This document shows, piece after piece, positions 7,939-16,084 of a stretch of DNA of 64,000 nucleotides. This DNA is from a bacterium (GTDB lineage Bacteria > Armatimonadota > Zipacnadia > Zipacnadales > Zipacnadaceae), in contig JAUVXR010000011.1 of assembly GCA_030603495.1 (NCBI GenBank), positions 11,310 to 75,309 of the forward strand. The letters are read 5' to 3'. The notes beneath the pieces are model-generated. The model had not been told where the DNA came from. It made no database searches and worked only from the letters and a program-made list of their open reading frames with translations. How positions within the stretch are numbered: position 1 is the stretch's first letter; each line of letters starts with the position of its first letter. Position numbers and translations under genes: made by a program.

Positions 7939-8730
7939 ATGAGCGACGCAAAGTCAGTGCCCGCGACCGTGCTGGCGGCTGGGACTCAATCCGACCCGGT
8001 CGCGACGGCGGCCAGCGTACCGCACAAGGCGATGGCGCAAGTGGCCGGGCGCTGCCTGGTCAACCGGGTCATTGGCGCCTTACAGAAGGCTCGCAGTGTG
8101 GCTGACATTGTAGTGGTGACCGCCCCCAATTCGCCGGTCCAGCAGATCCTCCCCCCGGGTGTGCCCTGGACCGAGTCGGAGGGCGAGAGCTTCGTGGATA
8201 CGATCACGGCCGGCCTGGACTATCACAGCGGCCACGAGTACACCCTGCTGGCGACCTGTGACCTGGCGCTGCTAACTCCCGAGGCGGTTGATCACTTTGT
8301 TTCTGAAGCACTCGACAGCGGCGCAGAATTGTGTTACAGTATGGTCAGAGCCGAGCGCTCAGAACCGTTGTACGAGACCGCAGGCCATGTTCTGGTACGC
8401 CTGCGCGATGGCAGCTTCACCGGCGGCAACCTGGCCTTAGTGGGTCGTGAGTTTATCCGGCGCCAGGGCCAGCACTTGAAAAGGGCTTTCGCTGGCCGTA
8501 AGAATCCCATCCGCCTGGCCAGATTGCTGGGTGGTACCTTCATCTGGCGCTACCTCACTGGTCGGCTGGCAGTTCCTGACATCGTCGAACGCGCTCGGCA
8601 GATCCTGGGCTGTGAGGCGATGGTAGTAGACTCGCCTTACCCGGAGATCTGCTTCGACCTGGACAAGCCTGAGCACATTGCCATTGCCGAACGCCACTTG
8701 CAGGGAAGATTACCCGAAGCTGGGGCGTAG
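7939..8730 (+). CDS. MobA/GlmU-type nucleotidyltransferase-like protein
   Basis: The 263-residue protein has the Rossmann-like fold of NTP transferases. It shows ATVLAAG at the N-terminus, KAMAQVAGRCLVNRV (phosphate-binding lysine) and LLATCDLALLTPEAV (metal-binding aspartate). The usual Gly-rich loop is degenerate, so the nucleotide and acceptor are unknown. In Firmicutes glmU occupies the same place before prs. The frame is open from 7756, but the ATG at 7939 behind GGGAG is the likely start. Its last codons and stop lie in the 5' end of tRNA-Gln (10-base overlap). Confidence 0.75.
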   Translation: MSDAKSVPATVLAAGTQSDPVATAASVPHKAMAQVAGRCLVNRVIGALQKARSVADIVVVTAPNSPVQQILPPGVPWTESEGESFVDTITAGLDYHSGHEYTLLATCDLALLTPEAVDHFVSEALDSGAELCYSMVRAERSEPLYETAGHVLVRLRDGSFTGGNLALVGREFIRRQGQHLKRAFAGRKNPIRLARLLGGTFIWRYLTGRLAVPDIVERARQILGCEAMVVDSPYPEICFDLDKPEHIAIAERHLQGRLPEAGA

Positions 8731-8795
8731 CCAAGTGGTAAGGCACGGGACTTTGGATCCCGTATTCGCAGGTTCGAATCCTGCCGCCCCAGCCA
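8721..8795 (+). tRNA. tRNA-Gln (anticodon TTG)
   Basis: The acceptor stem TGGGGCG pairs with CGCCCCA, the anticodon stem CGGGA/TCCCG carries the loop CTTTGGA (anticodon TTG), and the T arm is GCAGG-TTCGAAT-CCTGC. The CCA is encoded. The first ten bases also encode the end of the upstream protein. A short ACGGGA/TCCCGT hairpin follows at 8805-8818. Confidence 0.95.
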
Positions 8796-8861
8796 GTAAT
8801 AGTGACGGGAAGTCCCGTGGTGAAGTACTATTAAGATACGCACACCGGCGGCGCAAAGAAG

Positions 8862-9848
8862 GTGTCTGAATTGCTCCACGGACAGATGCGGCTATTCTGT
8901 GGCAACGCTAATCCTCAACTGAGCCAAGCGATTGCTGAGCAACTAAGCATGGAGCTCGGCGACATCAAGGTGAGCCGTTTCGCCGACGGCGAGGTCCTGG
9001 TAAAGATCAACGAAAGCGTGCGCGGCACCGATGTCTTCGTCATCCAGCCCACCTGCTGTCCGGTCAACGATAACCTAATGGAACTCCTGGTAATGCTCGA
9101 TGCCTTTAAGCGGGGGAGCGCCGGGCGCGTCGTTGCGGTACTGCCGTATTATGGTTATGCCCGCCAGGACAAGAAGGCTAAGGGCCGCGAGCCGATTACC
9201 GCCAAGATGGTGGCGAATCTGATCACCAGCGCCGGGGCGGATCGGGTGCTATCCGTGGACCTGCACAGCGACCAGATCCAGGGCTTTTTTGACATTCCCG
9301 TGGATCATCTGCCCGCCCGGCGCATAATGGCCGACTACTTCGCAGCCAGGGAGTTGGACGGCGATGATGTGGTGGTGGTAGCCCCGGACCCCAACGCCAC
9401 TCAGGAGGCGATGGAGCTGGCCGATGACCTGCACGCCACCATCGGCGTGGTGGCCAAGCGGCGCCCCCGCGCCAACGAGGCCCGCGTGGTAGAGGTCATC
9501 GGCGACCTGGACGGCAAGCGAGTGATAATGCTCGACGACATGATTGACACCGCCGGCACAATGATCGAAGGCGCCAAACTCATTATGGAATACGGGGCCA
9601 CCGAGGTGCACTGCGCCGCCACCCACGCCATCCTCTCGGACCCGGCCGCCGAGCGGCTATCGCAGGACTTCATCAAGAGCGTGGTGGTAACCAACTCGAT
9701 CCCGATTCCGCCGGAGAAGCGGCTGGAGAAGATGGATGTTCTCAGCCTATCACCGCTTCTGGCCGAGGCCATTGCCAACATACACAAAGACGCATCCGTG
9801 AGCGCGATCCTAGCCAATAGGGCTGCTCGCCAGAAGCGAATGTTCTGA
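8862..9848 (+). CDS. prs: Ribose-phosphate pyrophosphokinase
   Basis: Prs makes PRPP from ribose 5-phosphate and ATP for purine, pyrimidine, NAD, histidine and tryptophan synthesis. The 328-residue protein contains YYGYARQDKK, DLHSDQIQGFF and the PRPP-binding loop VIMLDDMIDTAGTM. In the first phosphate-binding stretch, the usual PD-x-GG motif reads PDPNATQE, which is unusual. The annotated start is GTG 8862; ATG 8886 is a possible alternative that removes eight residues. It lies directly before rplY, as in many Terrabacteria. Confidence 0.93.
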   Translation: MSELLHGQMRLFCGNANPQLSQAIAEQLSMELGDIKVSRFADGEVLVKINESVRGTDVFVIQPTCCPVNDNLMELLVMLDAFKRGSAGRVVAVLPYYGYARQDKKAKGREPITAKMVANLITSAGADRVLSVDLHSDQIQGFFDIPVDHLPARRIMADYFAARELDGDDVVVVAPDPNATQEAMELADDLHATIGVVAKRRPRANEARVVEVIGDLDGKRVIMLDDMIDTAGTMIEGAKLIMEYGATEVHCAATHAILSDPAAERLSQDFIKSVVVTNSIPIPPEKRLEKMDVLSLSPLLAEAIANIHKDASVSAILANRAARQKRMF

Positions 9849-9898
9849 GTGCAATGCGAAAGTTCGATGTTGCTATTGTCAACAGGAGGTAGTTACAG

Positions 9899-10618
9899 AT
9901 GGAACAGGTAGCACTGGAGGCCCAGCGGCGTGAGCAGGTCGGCAAAGGGCCGGCCCGACGGCTACGGCAGAACGACCTGGTGCCCGGCGTCGCCTACGGC
10001 CTGAACCGAGAAAACATAGTCATCACCGTGCCCCGGGACAAGCTGGCGGCAGCTCTACGTACCGACCAAGGGCTCAACGTCCTGCTCGACTTGCGTATCG
10101 CGGGCGTCGAGGCTGAAGCTGATACCGCAGCGATCATCAAAGAGATTCAGCGTCATCCGGTCAGCCGCGCTCCCCTGAGCGTTGATTTCCAGTGGATCTC
10201 GCTGACCCAGATGATCACGGTTACGGTTCCCATCCACATCGAGGGCGAATCTCCGGGGGTGGTCGAAGGCGGCGCGGTGGACCAGATTATGCACGAGATT
10301 CAAGTGCAGTGCCTGCCCACCAATATCCCCGATTACTTCGTCGCGGACATTACGGGGCTGGAGATTAATGATACCGTCCACGTCGAGACACTGGAGGCCC
10401 CGGCGGGCGTGGAGATCCTCGCTGACCCCAGCGACGCGCTAGTCTCTATTGCCCCGCCCATCACAGATGAAGACCTCGAAACCCGGGTAGAGGAAGAGCT
10501 GCTGGAAGGTCTCGAAGAGTTGCCCCTAGATGAAGAGCTGGAACTGGAAGAGGGGGAGGAAGCGCCTGCCGAGGGAGAGGCCGCCGAAGAGGGTGCCGAG
10601 GAAGAAGAGAGCGAGTAG
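9899..10618 (+). CDS. rplY: Large ribosomal subunit protein bL25 (CTC type)
   Basis: This 239-residue long form of L25 has the N-terminal 5S-rRNA-binding domain (about 1-95) and the C-terminal CTC/TL5 domain (about 95-185). A strongly acidic Glu-rich tail of about 45 residues follows. An AGGAGGT site lies 10 bases before the ATG. CTC-type L25 is linked to general stress in Bacillus. It is the last gene before a strong terminator. Confidence 0.93.
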   Translation: MEQVALEAQRREQVGKGPARRLRQNDLVPGVAYGLNRENIVITVPRDKLAAALRTDQGLNVLLDLRIAGVEAEADTAAIIKEIQRHPVSRAPLSVDFQWISLTQMITVTVPIHIEGESPGVVEGGAVDQIMHEIQVQCLPTNIPDYFVADITGLEINDTVHVETLEAPAGVEILADPSDALVSIAPPITDEDLETRVEEELLEGLEELPLDEELELEEGEEAPAEGEAAEEGAEEEESE

Positions 10619-10637
10619 TGGGTTGTCCACACACCTC

Positions 10638-10660
10638 AGCCCCCCGCATTGCGGGGGGCT
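10638..10660 (+). terminator. Intrinsic terminator after rplY
   Basis: A perfect 10-bp GC-rich stem (AGCCCCCCGC with GCGGGGGGCT) has an ATT loop and is followed by TTGCGTT. The T-tract is poor, but the stem is very stable and ends the rsmA-rplY run. Confidence 0.8.
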
Positions 10661-10693
10661 TTGCGTTGGGCGTGACGCTTCGCGCAGATCCGG

Positions 10694-11061
10694 GCGAACT
10701 TAGAACCCGGCGCAGCCGTCTATACAGATGATCTGGCCTCTTATCGGGGTCTCAATGGGCAATATATGCACCAAGTCATAAACCATGCAGAGTGCTATGT
10801 GAGGGGAGAGTGCAGACTAACGGCCTGGAGAATTTCTGGAGCCTGTTCAAGCGGTGCGTCAAAGGGACCTATGTAAGCATTGAGCCAGTACATCTCTACC
10901 GTTATCTAGACGAGCAGGAGTTCCGCTTCAATAACCGCAAGGCTAACGACGCGGGGCGGTTCGAGAGAGCCACTAAGTCTATTGCAGGAAAGCAGCTAAC
11001 CTACGGCGAACTGATAGGACAGGGAACGCCGTTGGTAACACCGCAATTGGCGACGTCGTAA
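10694..11061 (+). mobile_element. Remnant of an IS1595 (ISXO2-like) transposase
   Basis: The last third of an ISXO2-like DDE transposase is readable: VYTDDLASY (second catalytic aspartate), then after a frame change VQTNGLENFWSLFKR and YLDEQEFRFNNRK near the end, which are typical of this family. The first part (10694 to about 10805) is in frame 2 and the rest in frame 1, so one base, probably a G near 10809, has been lost. The N-terminal two thirds are absent, and the fragment begins about 30 bases after the rplY terminator. No terminal inverted repeats were found. It is inactive. Confidence 0.8.
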
Positions 11062-11099
11062 GAAAACCCAGACGCGGCAGACGTGCAGAGGACGATAAC

Positions 11100-11837
11100 A
11101 TGGCGATTGCTGGCGAACAGACGACAGGAGTCATAACCATAGAAATAGGGCAAGCACAGGTATTGGCCAACAAGTTTGAGCAGGGCATTAGGTCGTTTCT
11201 GACTATGCTGAAGGATGTTTCCCGACACGTCTGCGAGGGGCACATCAAGGGCATAGAATGGAGTATTGGACTTCGCGAGGGTAGTATGATAGTGGATTTC
11301 ATCCCGCGCGCAGTTGCTGCCGCACCAGCCAAGGTTGAGATTGTCCGTGACACGGTGGAAATCGGCATTGATTCCGTCGAAGGGGGTGTGCTCCCCCCCG
11401 CCCACTTCTCTGACAAAGCAATTGCGCATGCCGCAAAGTTTGCTGGAGCGTTGGGCGCGGTGGCCAAGATCAGGGTAGATGGCAGGGTGCATCTTCTTTC
11501 TGCCAACGCAATAGCTAATGCGGACGCCTGGGCTGGTGTTGCAAGCAGAGACTGGGGAACGGTTGAAGGACAACTTTGGGAACTGAAGGAGAGTGGCGGC
11601 CTCAAGTTTATGGTCAATGATATTCTTACGAACCGCTCTACTGAGTGTATTTTTGACGAACAACTTCTTGATGATATTAAGGATTCATTTCGGCATCGCG
11701 TGTCTGTGACGGGTCTCATTAGGTACAAGGCGAACGGCGAACCAGTCAGCATTGACGTTGAAGATTTCTGTCGATTCCCTGAGGAAGATACACTGCCGAC
11801 CATTGATGAGATGAGAGGAATACTGCGAAAGTCCTGA
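11100..11837 (+). CDS. Uncharacterised protein paired with a PIN-domain gene
   Basis: I do not recognise a named family. The 245-residue protein has no signal peptide or membrane segment. It shows two alpha/beta blocks, about 1-135 and 150-245. The second block has alternating strands (QLWELKE, GLKFMVND, HRVSVTGLIRY, PVSIDVEDF) that could form an OB-like barrel and ends with LPTIDEMRGIL, a tail I associate from memory with uncharacterised proteins next to PIN genes. The next gene starts one base after its stop, so the two are co-translated. A role as antitoxin or RNA-targeting partner is inference. GC content appears lower than in the housekeeping genes on either side. Confidence 0.6.
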   Translation: MAIAGEQTTGVITIEIGQAQVLANKFEQGIRSFLTMLKDVSRHVCEGHIKGIEWSIGLREGSMIVDFIPRAVAAAPAKVEIVRDTVEIGIDSVEGGVLPPAHFSDKAIAHAAKFAGALGAVAKIRVDGRVHLLSANAIANADAWAGVASRDWGTVEGQLWELKESGGLKFMVNDILTNRSTECIFDEQLLDDIKDSFRHRVSVTGLIRYKANGEPVSIDVEDFCRFPEEDTLPTIDEMRGILRKS

Positions 11838-11838
11838 A

Positions 11839-12312
11839 ATGGTGGAGCTGCGCTATTGGGATACGGTCACGTTTCTACGATTCCTTCTGAATGACGAGGG
11901 AAGCGATGTATGTGCTTCAATATTGAAGGAAGCACAGGCAGGTCGGTTGTGCATAGTCACTTCAGCCTTGACGCTTGTCGAGGTTGTGAAACTCCGGCAC
12001 CATGAGCCGATACCCAAGGCTGATGCTGACAAGATTCGTCTTTTCTTCCAGCACAAGTACATTGAGGTGAAAGACCTCAATAGATATATCTCGGAGGCCG
12101 CACGCGACCTAGTCTGGAATAATGCGGTAGACCCCAAGGATGCAGTTCATGTAGCCACAGCAATGCGCTTTCACGTGCCACGATTAGACACCTTTGATTG
12201 TGGCCTTTGTAGGCTCGATGGGGGGATGGGTACCCCTCCTTTGAGGATAATGCATCCGAGCCTTACCCAAGGGGCACTTGACTTAGGCGATGACCAGAAT
12301 GAACAAGAATAG
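11839..12312 (+). CDS. PIN-domain ribonuclease (VapC-like)
   Basis: This 157-residue PIN-domain protein keeps the four acidic positions of the family: YWDTVTF at the N-terminus, LTLVEV after the second strand, DPKDAVHVATA and DTFDCGL. PIN proteins are metal-dependent single-strand RNases and many are toxins of type II toxin-antitoxin systems. It follows the uncharacterised gene by one base and overlaps a 34-codon gene at its 3' end. No classic VapB-type DNA-binding antitoxin is visible, so the toxin role is uncertain. Confidence 0.8.
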   Translation: MVELRYWDTVTFLRFLLNDEGSDVCASILKEAQAGRLCIVTSALTLVEVVKLRHHEPIPKADADKIRLFFQHKYIEVKDLNRYISEAARDLVWNNAVDPKDAVHVATAMRFHVPRLDTFDCGLCRLDGGMGTPPLRIMHPSLTQGALDLGDDQNEQE

Positions 12313-12403
12313 CAATGGGCCAAGTGACGGGACATCATCCTTCGAGAAGTTAGTCAGGGCCATTCTGTCTATACCAAAGGCCGAGATCGAGAAGAAGGAA
12401 TGA
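12299..12403 (+). CDS. 34-residue protein overlapping the PIN gene
   Basis: A short frame starts at an ATG 14 bases before the PIN stop. It encodes a hydrophilic N-terminus followed by a predicted amphipathic helix, FEKLVRAILSIPKAEIEKKE. The core resembles small proteins with a VPK-x-E motif that I recall next to PIN genes. No separate ribosome site is needed if it is translationally coupled. It may be an antitoxin fragment or a regulatory peptide. The call rests on the overlap and the helix pattern only. Confidence 0.45.
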   Translation: MNKNSNGPSDGTSSFEKLVRAILSIPKAEIEKKE

Positions 12404-12805
12404 CAGAAGGCCAAAAAGCCGAAGCGTTGAGTAGTAGCAGGGCCCCTTCCGGCAGGTCGCTTGTTAGCGCGGTTTACGTCGACGATGAGCTTTTACCCTC
12501 ACCGTCTTATGGCGTGCGCCGCGTTTTCGGTTCGCCGCCATCTGAACCACCTCATTTGACCGCTGGTTGCGGTTATCAATGCCGCGCCAGCAGCCAAGGA
12601 GATGTCTCGGGGCCCCGCCAACCATAGTATAGTACACCACGGCTGGTGCGCCAAGTATATTGTTACCCTTCCAAGTGCTGTACCACTCCAGCAGCAGCCT
12701 CGCTGCGGGCTGAATAAGGTTGACGACGGCGGTGTGCAGGAGCATAATGTCTGGGCGAATGACCCGGACGTGGTGATATACGAAATCAAGTAGTCCAGGG
12801 CACGT
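12404..12805. other. Intergenic region without a confident gene
   Basis: About 400 bases lie between the PIN module and pth. An antisense frame covers part of it and runs into pth, but it has no recognisable motif and no ribosome site. It may hold eroded coding sequence. Confidence 0.4.
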
Positions 12806-13366
12806 ATGCACTGCATTATAGGCTTGGGCAATCCGGGACCGCAGTACGCACAGACCCGGCATAACGTCGGGTTTCGCGTGGTGGACGTGCTCGCCGAGCG
12901 CCACCGGCTCCCCGAGCCGCAGCGGATGATGCAGGCGATCCTCGGGCGCGGCAAGATTGCCGGTAACAAGGTACTGGTTGTCAAGCCGATGACCTTTATG
13001 AACGACAGCGGCCGGGCAGTCGCCCGTATCTGTATGCACTACGAGCTGACTCCCAGCGACTTGCTGGTCATCTGTGACGATATCAACCTCGACCTGGGCA
13101 TGCTGCGACTGCGGCGCTCCGGCAGCGCTGGCGGGCAGAAGGGGATCCAGTCCATCGTTGACTACCTGGGCACGGACGAGTTCCCCCGCCTGCGCCTGGG
13201 GCTGGGCCGGCTGGACACAGACATGGACGCCAAGGCCTTCGTGCTCTCACCGTTCGAGCCGGAGGAAGAACCCGCCGCAGACGAGATGACCCTGCGCGCG
13301 GCCCAGGCGGTCGAGTGCATTCTCGCCGAGGGCCTCGAGACGGCGATGAATAAGTTTAACGAATAG
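12806..13366 (+). CDS. pth: Peptidyl-tRNA hydrolase
   Basis: Pth releases tRNA from prematurely dropped peptidyl-tRNA. The 186-residue protein has all signature parts: IIGLGNPGPQY, TRHNVGF (catalytic histidine), KPMTFMNDSG and VICDDINLDLG (catalytic aspartate), then GGQKGIQSI. In Firmicutes pth follows prs-rplY directly. Here the pair is separated by the IS1595 remnant and the PIN module, which suggests insertion at this junction. Confidence 0.95.
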   Translation: MHCIIGLGNPGPQYAQTRHNVGFRVVDVLAERHRLPEPQRMMQAILGRGKIAGNKVLVVKPMTFMNDSGRAVARICMHYELTPSDLLVICDDINLDLGMLRLRRSGSAGGQKGIQSIVDYLGTDEFPRLRLGLGRLDTDMDAKAFVLSPFEPEEEPAADEMTLRAAQAVECILAEGLETAMNKFNE

Positions 13367-13556
13367 TGGTTAGTAACGACAACGGCGCACGGCGACGAAT
13401 TGCTCTTCTCCGGTAGAAGCGACATTATTGTCGCGACAAGGCCCACCTTCACTAAAGCTACGGCGCCCGCGAGGTTGCTTCTACCATGAGGGGAAAGCGA
13501 CGGCGGGCGGGAACTAGTTGAGGAGCCTCGGGCTTTCCTTCATTCTACCAGCACTA

Positions 13557-13565
13557 TGGTATAAT
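13557..13565 (+). promoter_or_regulatory. Extended -10 promoter element before the flippase gene
   Basis: TGGTATAAT is a consensus extended -10 element about 50 bases before the ATG at 13618. A clear -35 box is missing, as expected for extended -10 promoters. Confidence 0.5.
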
Positions 13566-13617
13566 ATCCCCAAAGACTGGATGACGCTATCCCAAGACAG
13601 CTTCCGACAAGCGACCT

Positions 13618-15051
13618 ATGAATAACGGTAACCGTAGCACGGCGCGAGGCACGGTCAAGCTGGTCATCGCCCAGGTGGTGATGGCCGCGTGCGGCGTGGC
13701 GACCCACATCTATCTGACCCGCGCCCTCCAGCCCAAGCTGTATGGCCTGCTGGCCGTGGTCACCTCGGTGATCATCTGGTGGGAGGCGATCGGCGCGGCG
13801 CTGGTGCGCAATGCAACTACGCGGTTCGTGGCGCGGGCCGGCGAGCAATGGCAGGGGGCAGCGAGCACTGCGGTGCGCACGATGATCGTGTGGGGCACAG
13901 TGCTTATGATTCTGGGCATCGTGACCGCGCCGCTGGTCAGTGGGGCGCTGGGGCGGCCCGAACTCACCCCCTACTTGTGGCTGTTCAGCATTGACCTGGC
14001 CTTCTTTCCCCTGTTCGTCACGGTAGCTGAAGTGTTGGCCGGGCGGCGTATGTATACCCGCTACGCCGGCTCCTGGGCATTCTACTGGGTGGCGAAAGCC
14101 GCGCTGGTCATTGGCCTGGTAGCGCTAGGTCTGTCGGTAGAGGGCGCGATCATCGGCAGCATCCTGGCCTCAGTGGTCGGGGTTGCGGCAGCGTGGTCCT
14201 GGAGCGGAGCCGGGCTTAAGCAGGGCACCTTACCCGCCCGCCAACTGGTACTGTTCGGTCTGCCCTTGACTGGAATCATGCTGCTGCGCCGCACCGTGCA
14301 GAACATGGACCTGTGGGCTATCACCCGCCTGCTGACCGGCTACGACCGTGTCGCCTACTACGGCCTGGCGCAGTACATCTCGCGGGCGATACTGATGCTG
14401 CCGGTGGCTGTATCGGGGGCCGTCTTTCCCACCTTGACCCAGGCGATAGCGCGGGGCGACCAGTCCGCCTGCCGTCAGCTAGTTCACCAGTCGTTTCGCT
14501 TCGCGCTGGTCATCACCGTGGCGGCTCTGGCTGTGCTGGGCGGCAGTATGCCCGAGCTTATCGTGCTCATCTTCGGAGCAGAATTCGGGCCCGCCACCAC
14601 TGTGGCGGTCTACCTGCTGGTCGCGGCGGTGCTGTTTGCGGTGGAGTTCATAGGTAATCAGCTCCTGGTGGCAGCGGGAAAGCCGGGACTGTGCCTGGCC
14701 GCGTTTGCGCCGGTGGTGCCAGTCAATATCGTGCTCAACTACTTCCTGGTCAGCCGCTATGATATGCTGGGCGGGGCACTCGCGACGATTATCACGGCAG
14801 CCCTCTTGGCAGCGGTGATGATCGTCCTGGTCTGGCGCGAATTTCGCACCATCATCTCGCCACTGACCGTCCTGCGCACGCTGTTAGCCGGGGCGGTCAT
14901 CTACGTCATTGGGATCAATGTTTCCACGCCGGGCTGGCCGGTGCTCCTCAAGTGTGGGGGCCTGGCGCTGCTCTACGGGCTGGTACTTATGGCCGAAGGG
15001 GAACTGCACAAGTCCGACCTGGCGCCGCTAGCCTTGTGGCGAACGCAATAG
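13618..15051 (+). CDS. Wzx-like polysaccharide flippase (MOP superfamily)
   Basis: The 477-residue protein is almost entirely membrane-spanning, with about 12-14 hydrophobic helices, and has the arrangement of oligosaccharide flippases that move lipid-linked sugar units across the inner membrane. The N-terminal helix region (VKLVIAQVVMAACG), the internal loop GLPLTGIMLLRRTVQNMDLW and the late pair of helices (PVVPVNIVLNYFLV, TIITAALLAAVMIVLV) fit the family. The DegT aminotransferase and NagB-like genes elsewhere in the window suggest surface-polysaccharide synthesis. Its stop codon shares a base with the end of an IS1182-type fragment. Confidence 0.85.
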   Translation: MNNGNRSTARGTVKLVIAQVVMAACGVATHIYLTRALQPKLYGLLAVVTSVIIWWEAIGAALVRNATTRFVARAGEQWQGAASTAVRTMIVWGTVLMILGIVTAPLVSGALGRPELTPYLWLFSIDLAFFPLFVTVAEVLAGRRMYTRYAGSWAFYWVAKAALVIGLVALGLSVEGAIIGSILASVVGVAAAWSWSGAGLKQGTLPARQLVLFGLPLTGIMLLRRTVQNMDLWAITRLLTGYDRVAYYGLAQYISRAILMLPVAVSGAVFPTLTQAIARGDQSACRQLVHQSFRFALVITVAALAVLGGSMPELIVLIFGAEFGPATTVAVYLLVAAVLFAVEFIGNQLLVAAGKPGLCLAAFAPVVPVNIVLNYFLVSRYDMLGGALATIITAALLAAVMIVLVWREFRTIISPLTVLRTLLAGAVIYVIGINVSTPGWPVLLKCGGLALLYGLVLMAEGELHKSDLAPLALWRTQ

Positions 15052-15167
15052 CGCCCAGCGTCGGGACAGTAGCAATCGCTGACCAGGTCGGAGACGAAAC
15101 TGAAATCTACTGCCGCTGCCAGTTGACGTAACAGGTGGTCAACGGGGATTAGTTCTTCACAGATCAT
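15051..15167 (-). mobile_element. N-terminal fragment of an IS1182-type transposase
   Basis: The minus strand encodes ICEELIPVDHLLRQL, then VDFSFVSDLVSDCY and PDAGR. This matches the conserved N-terminus of IS1182-family transposases (dHLLR, vDFSFV, Y-spd-GR). The match ends abruptly at the flippase stop codon. Only about 40 codons remain, so the element is dead. Confidence 0.6.
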
Positions 15168-15399
15168 TCCGCAAAAGCTGCTTTGGGTACGGTGCTTTCC
15201 TTGGATTGCTCAAATCACCAACCGATGAAGTTTCCAGAACTCGTGATGATTCTAGCCCAACCGCTCCTTGACAGCAAGCCCCCTGCTCGCCCACAACAAA
15301 AGACAACTTTTGCCGCAGTCTCCTCTTCACATCAAGCTCTCCATACGCTACACTGTCGCGACAACCTTCGCAAGGTCTCGACGAGCAAAGGAGACACCA

Positions 15400-15756
15400 A
15401 TGGCCACCGTGAAGATTGGTTTCGTCGGAGTCGGCCGTATGGGGCAGTGTGCTCACCTGAAGAACTACGTTACGATACCGGGTTGTGAGGTGGTGGCTAT
15501 TGCCGAACTGCGCGAGGAACTGGGTCGTCGGGTGGCAGCTCGATACGGGTTCCCGCACTGTGGCAGATTGCGAGAACGCGGCAGCCTCTGTATTCACACC
15601 AAAGGCCAGCCCCAGAGACGGCCTGCTGGGCACACTAAGGCACAATGCAGGGAGGGCAACGCGGGGATGTTTGGCAACGGAATCAGCGCGGCAATCCCCG
15701 AGAACTGGGACTCAGCCGCCTGCAATAACCCGGAGAGCCAAGAAGAGACCGTTTAA
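15400..15756 (+). pseudogene. Truncated Gfo/Idh/MocA-type oxidoreductase
   Basis: After a good ribosome site (AAAGGAG) the frame begins MATVKIGFVGVGRMGQ, a dinucleotide-binding GxGxxG fold start, and continues through GCEVVAIAEL and AARYGFPHC. This is the normal first 55 or so residues of a Gfo/Idh/MocA oxidoreductase. After about 15565 the similarity stops, and the frame runs on in unrelated sequence to a stop at 15756. The remaining 280 or more residues are missing, so it should be inactive. Confidence 0.7.
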
Positions 15757-15909
15757 AGTGACGGCCAGCTTGCCGGTGATGCCCCTTTGACAGTTGGCGA
15801 GGGCATGGTCCGCCAAGACAGTCAGACAGTTGGCGGGCAGGCACCTGCTTCGACAGCTCAATCTTCGCCTGATCGTTGTGCTAGGGGCCTGACAGCGCAC
15901 TAATAACTG

Positions 15910-15944
15910 GCAGCTTCCGGAGGCTTAAAGCCTCCGGAAGCTGC
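15910..15944. terminator. Large perfect hairpin between convergent genes
   Basis: GCAGCTTCCGGAGGCT and its exact complement form a 16-bp stem with a TAA loop. It lies in the 330-base gap between the broken oxidoreductase and the leftward gene ending at 16085. There is no T-tract on either side. It could be a bidirectional terminator or a mobile-element relic. Confidence 0.55.
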
Positions 15945-16084
15945 ATCGGCCCCCTGAACGACCGCAATCCGCATCCAATTATCTGCTGGCTATTGTCCCC
16001 ACCAGGTCCACCCCACCCGCCATAGGCACCCCGGCTCTTCCTATGCCGCAGGCCCAAGCGGCCCTAGAAGTCGGGCTCGGACTT

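Noticed and set aside
12464-13039. 191-codon leftward frame spanning the gap before pth
   Set aside because: Half of it is antisense to pth; the other half shows no motif, start site or codon pattern of a gene.
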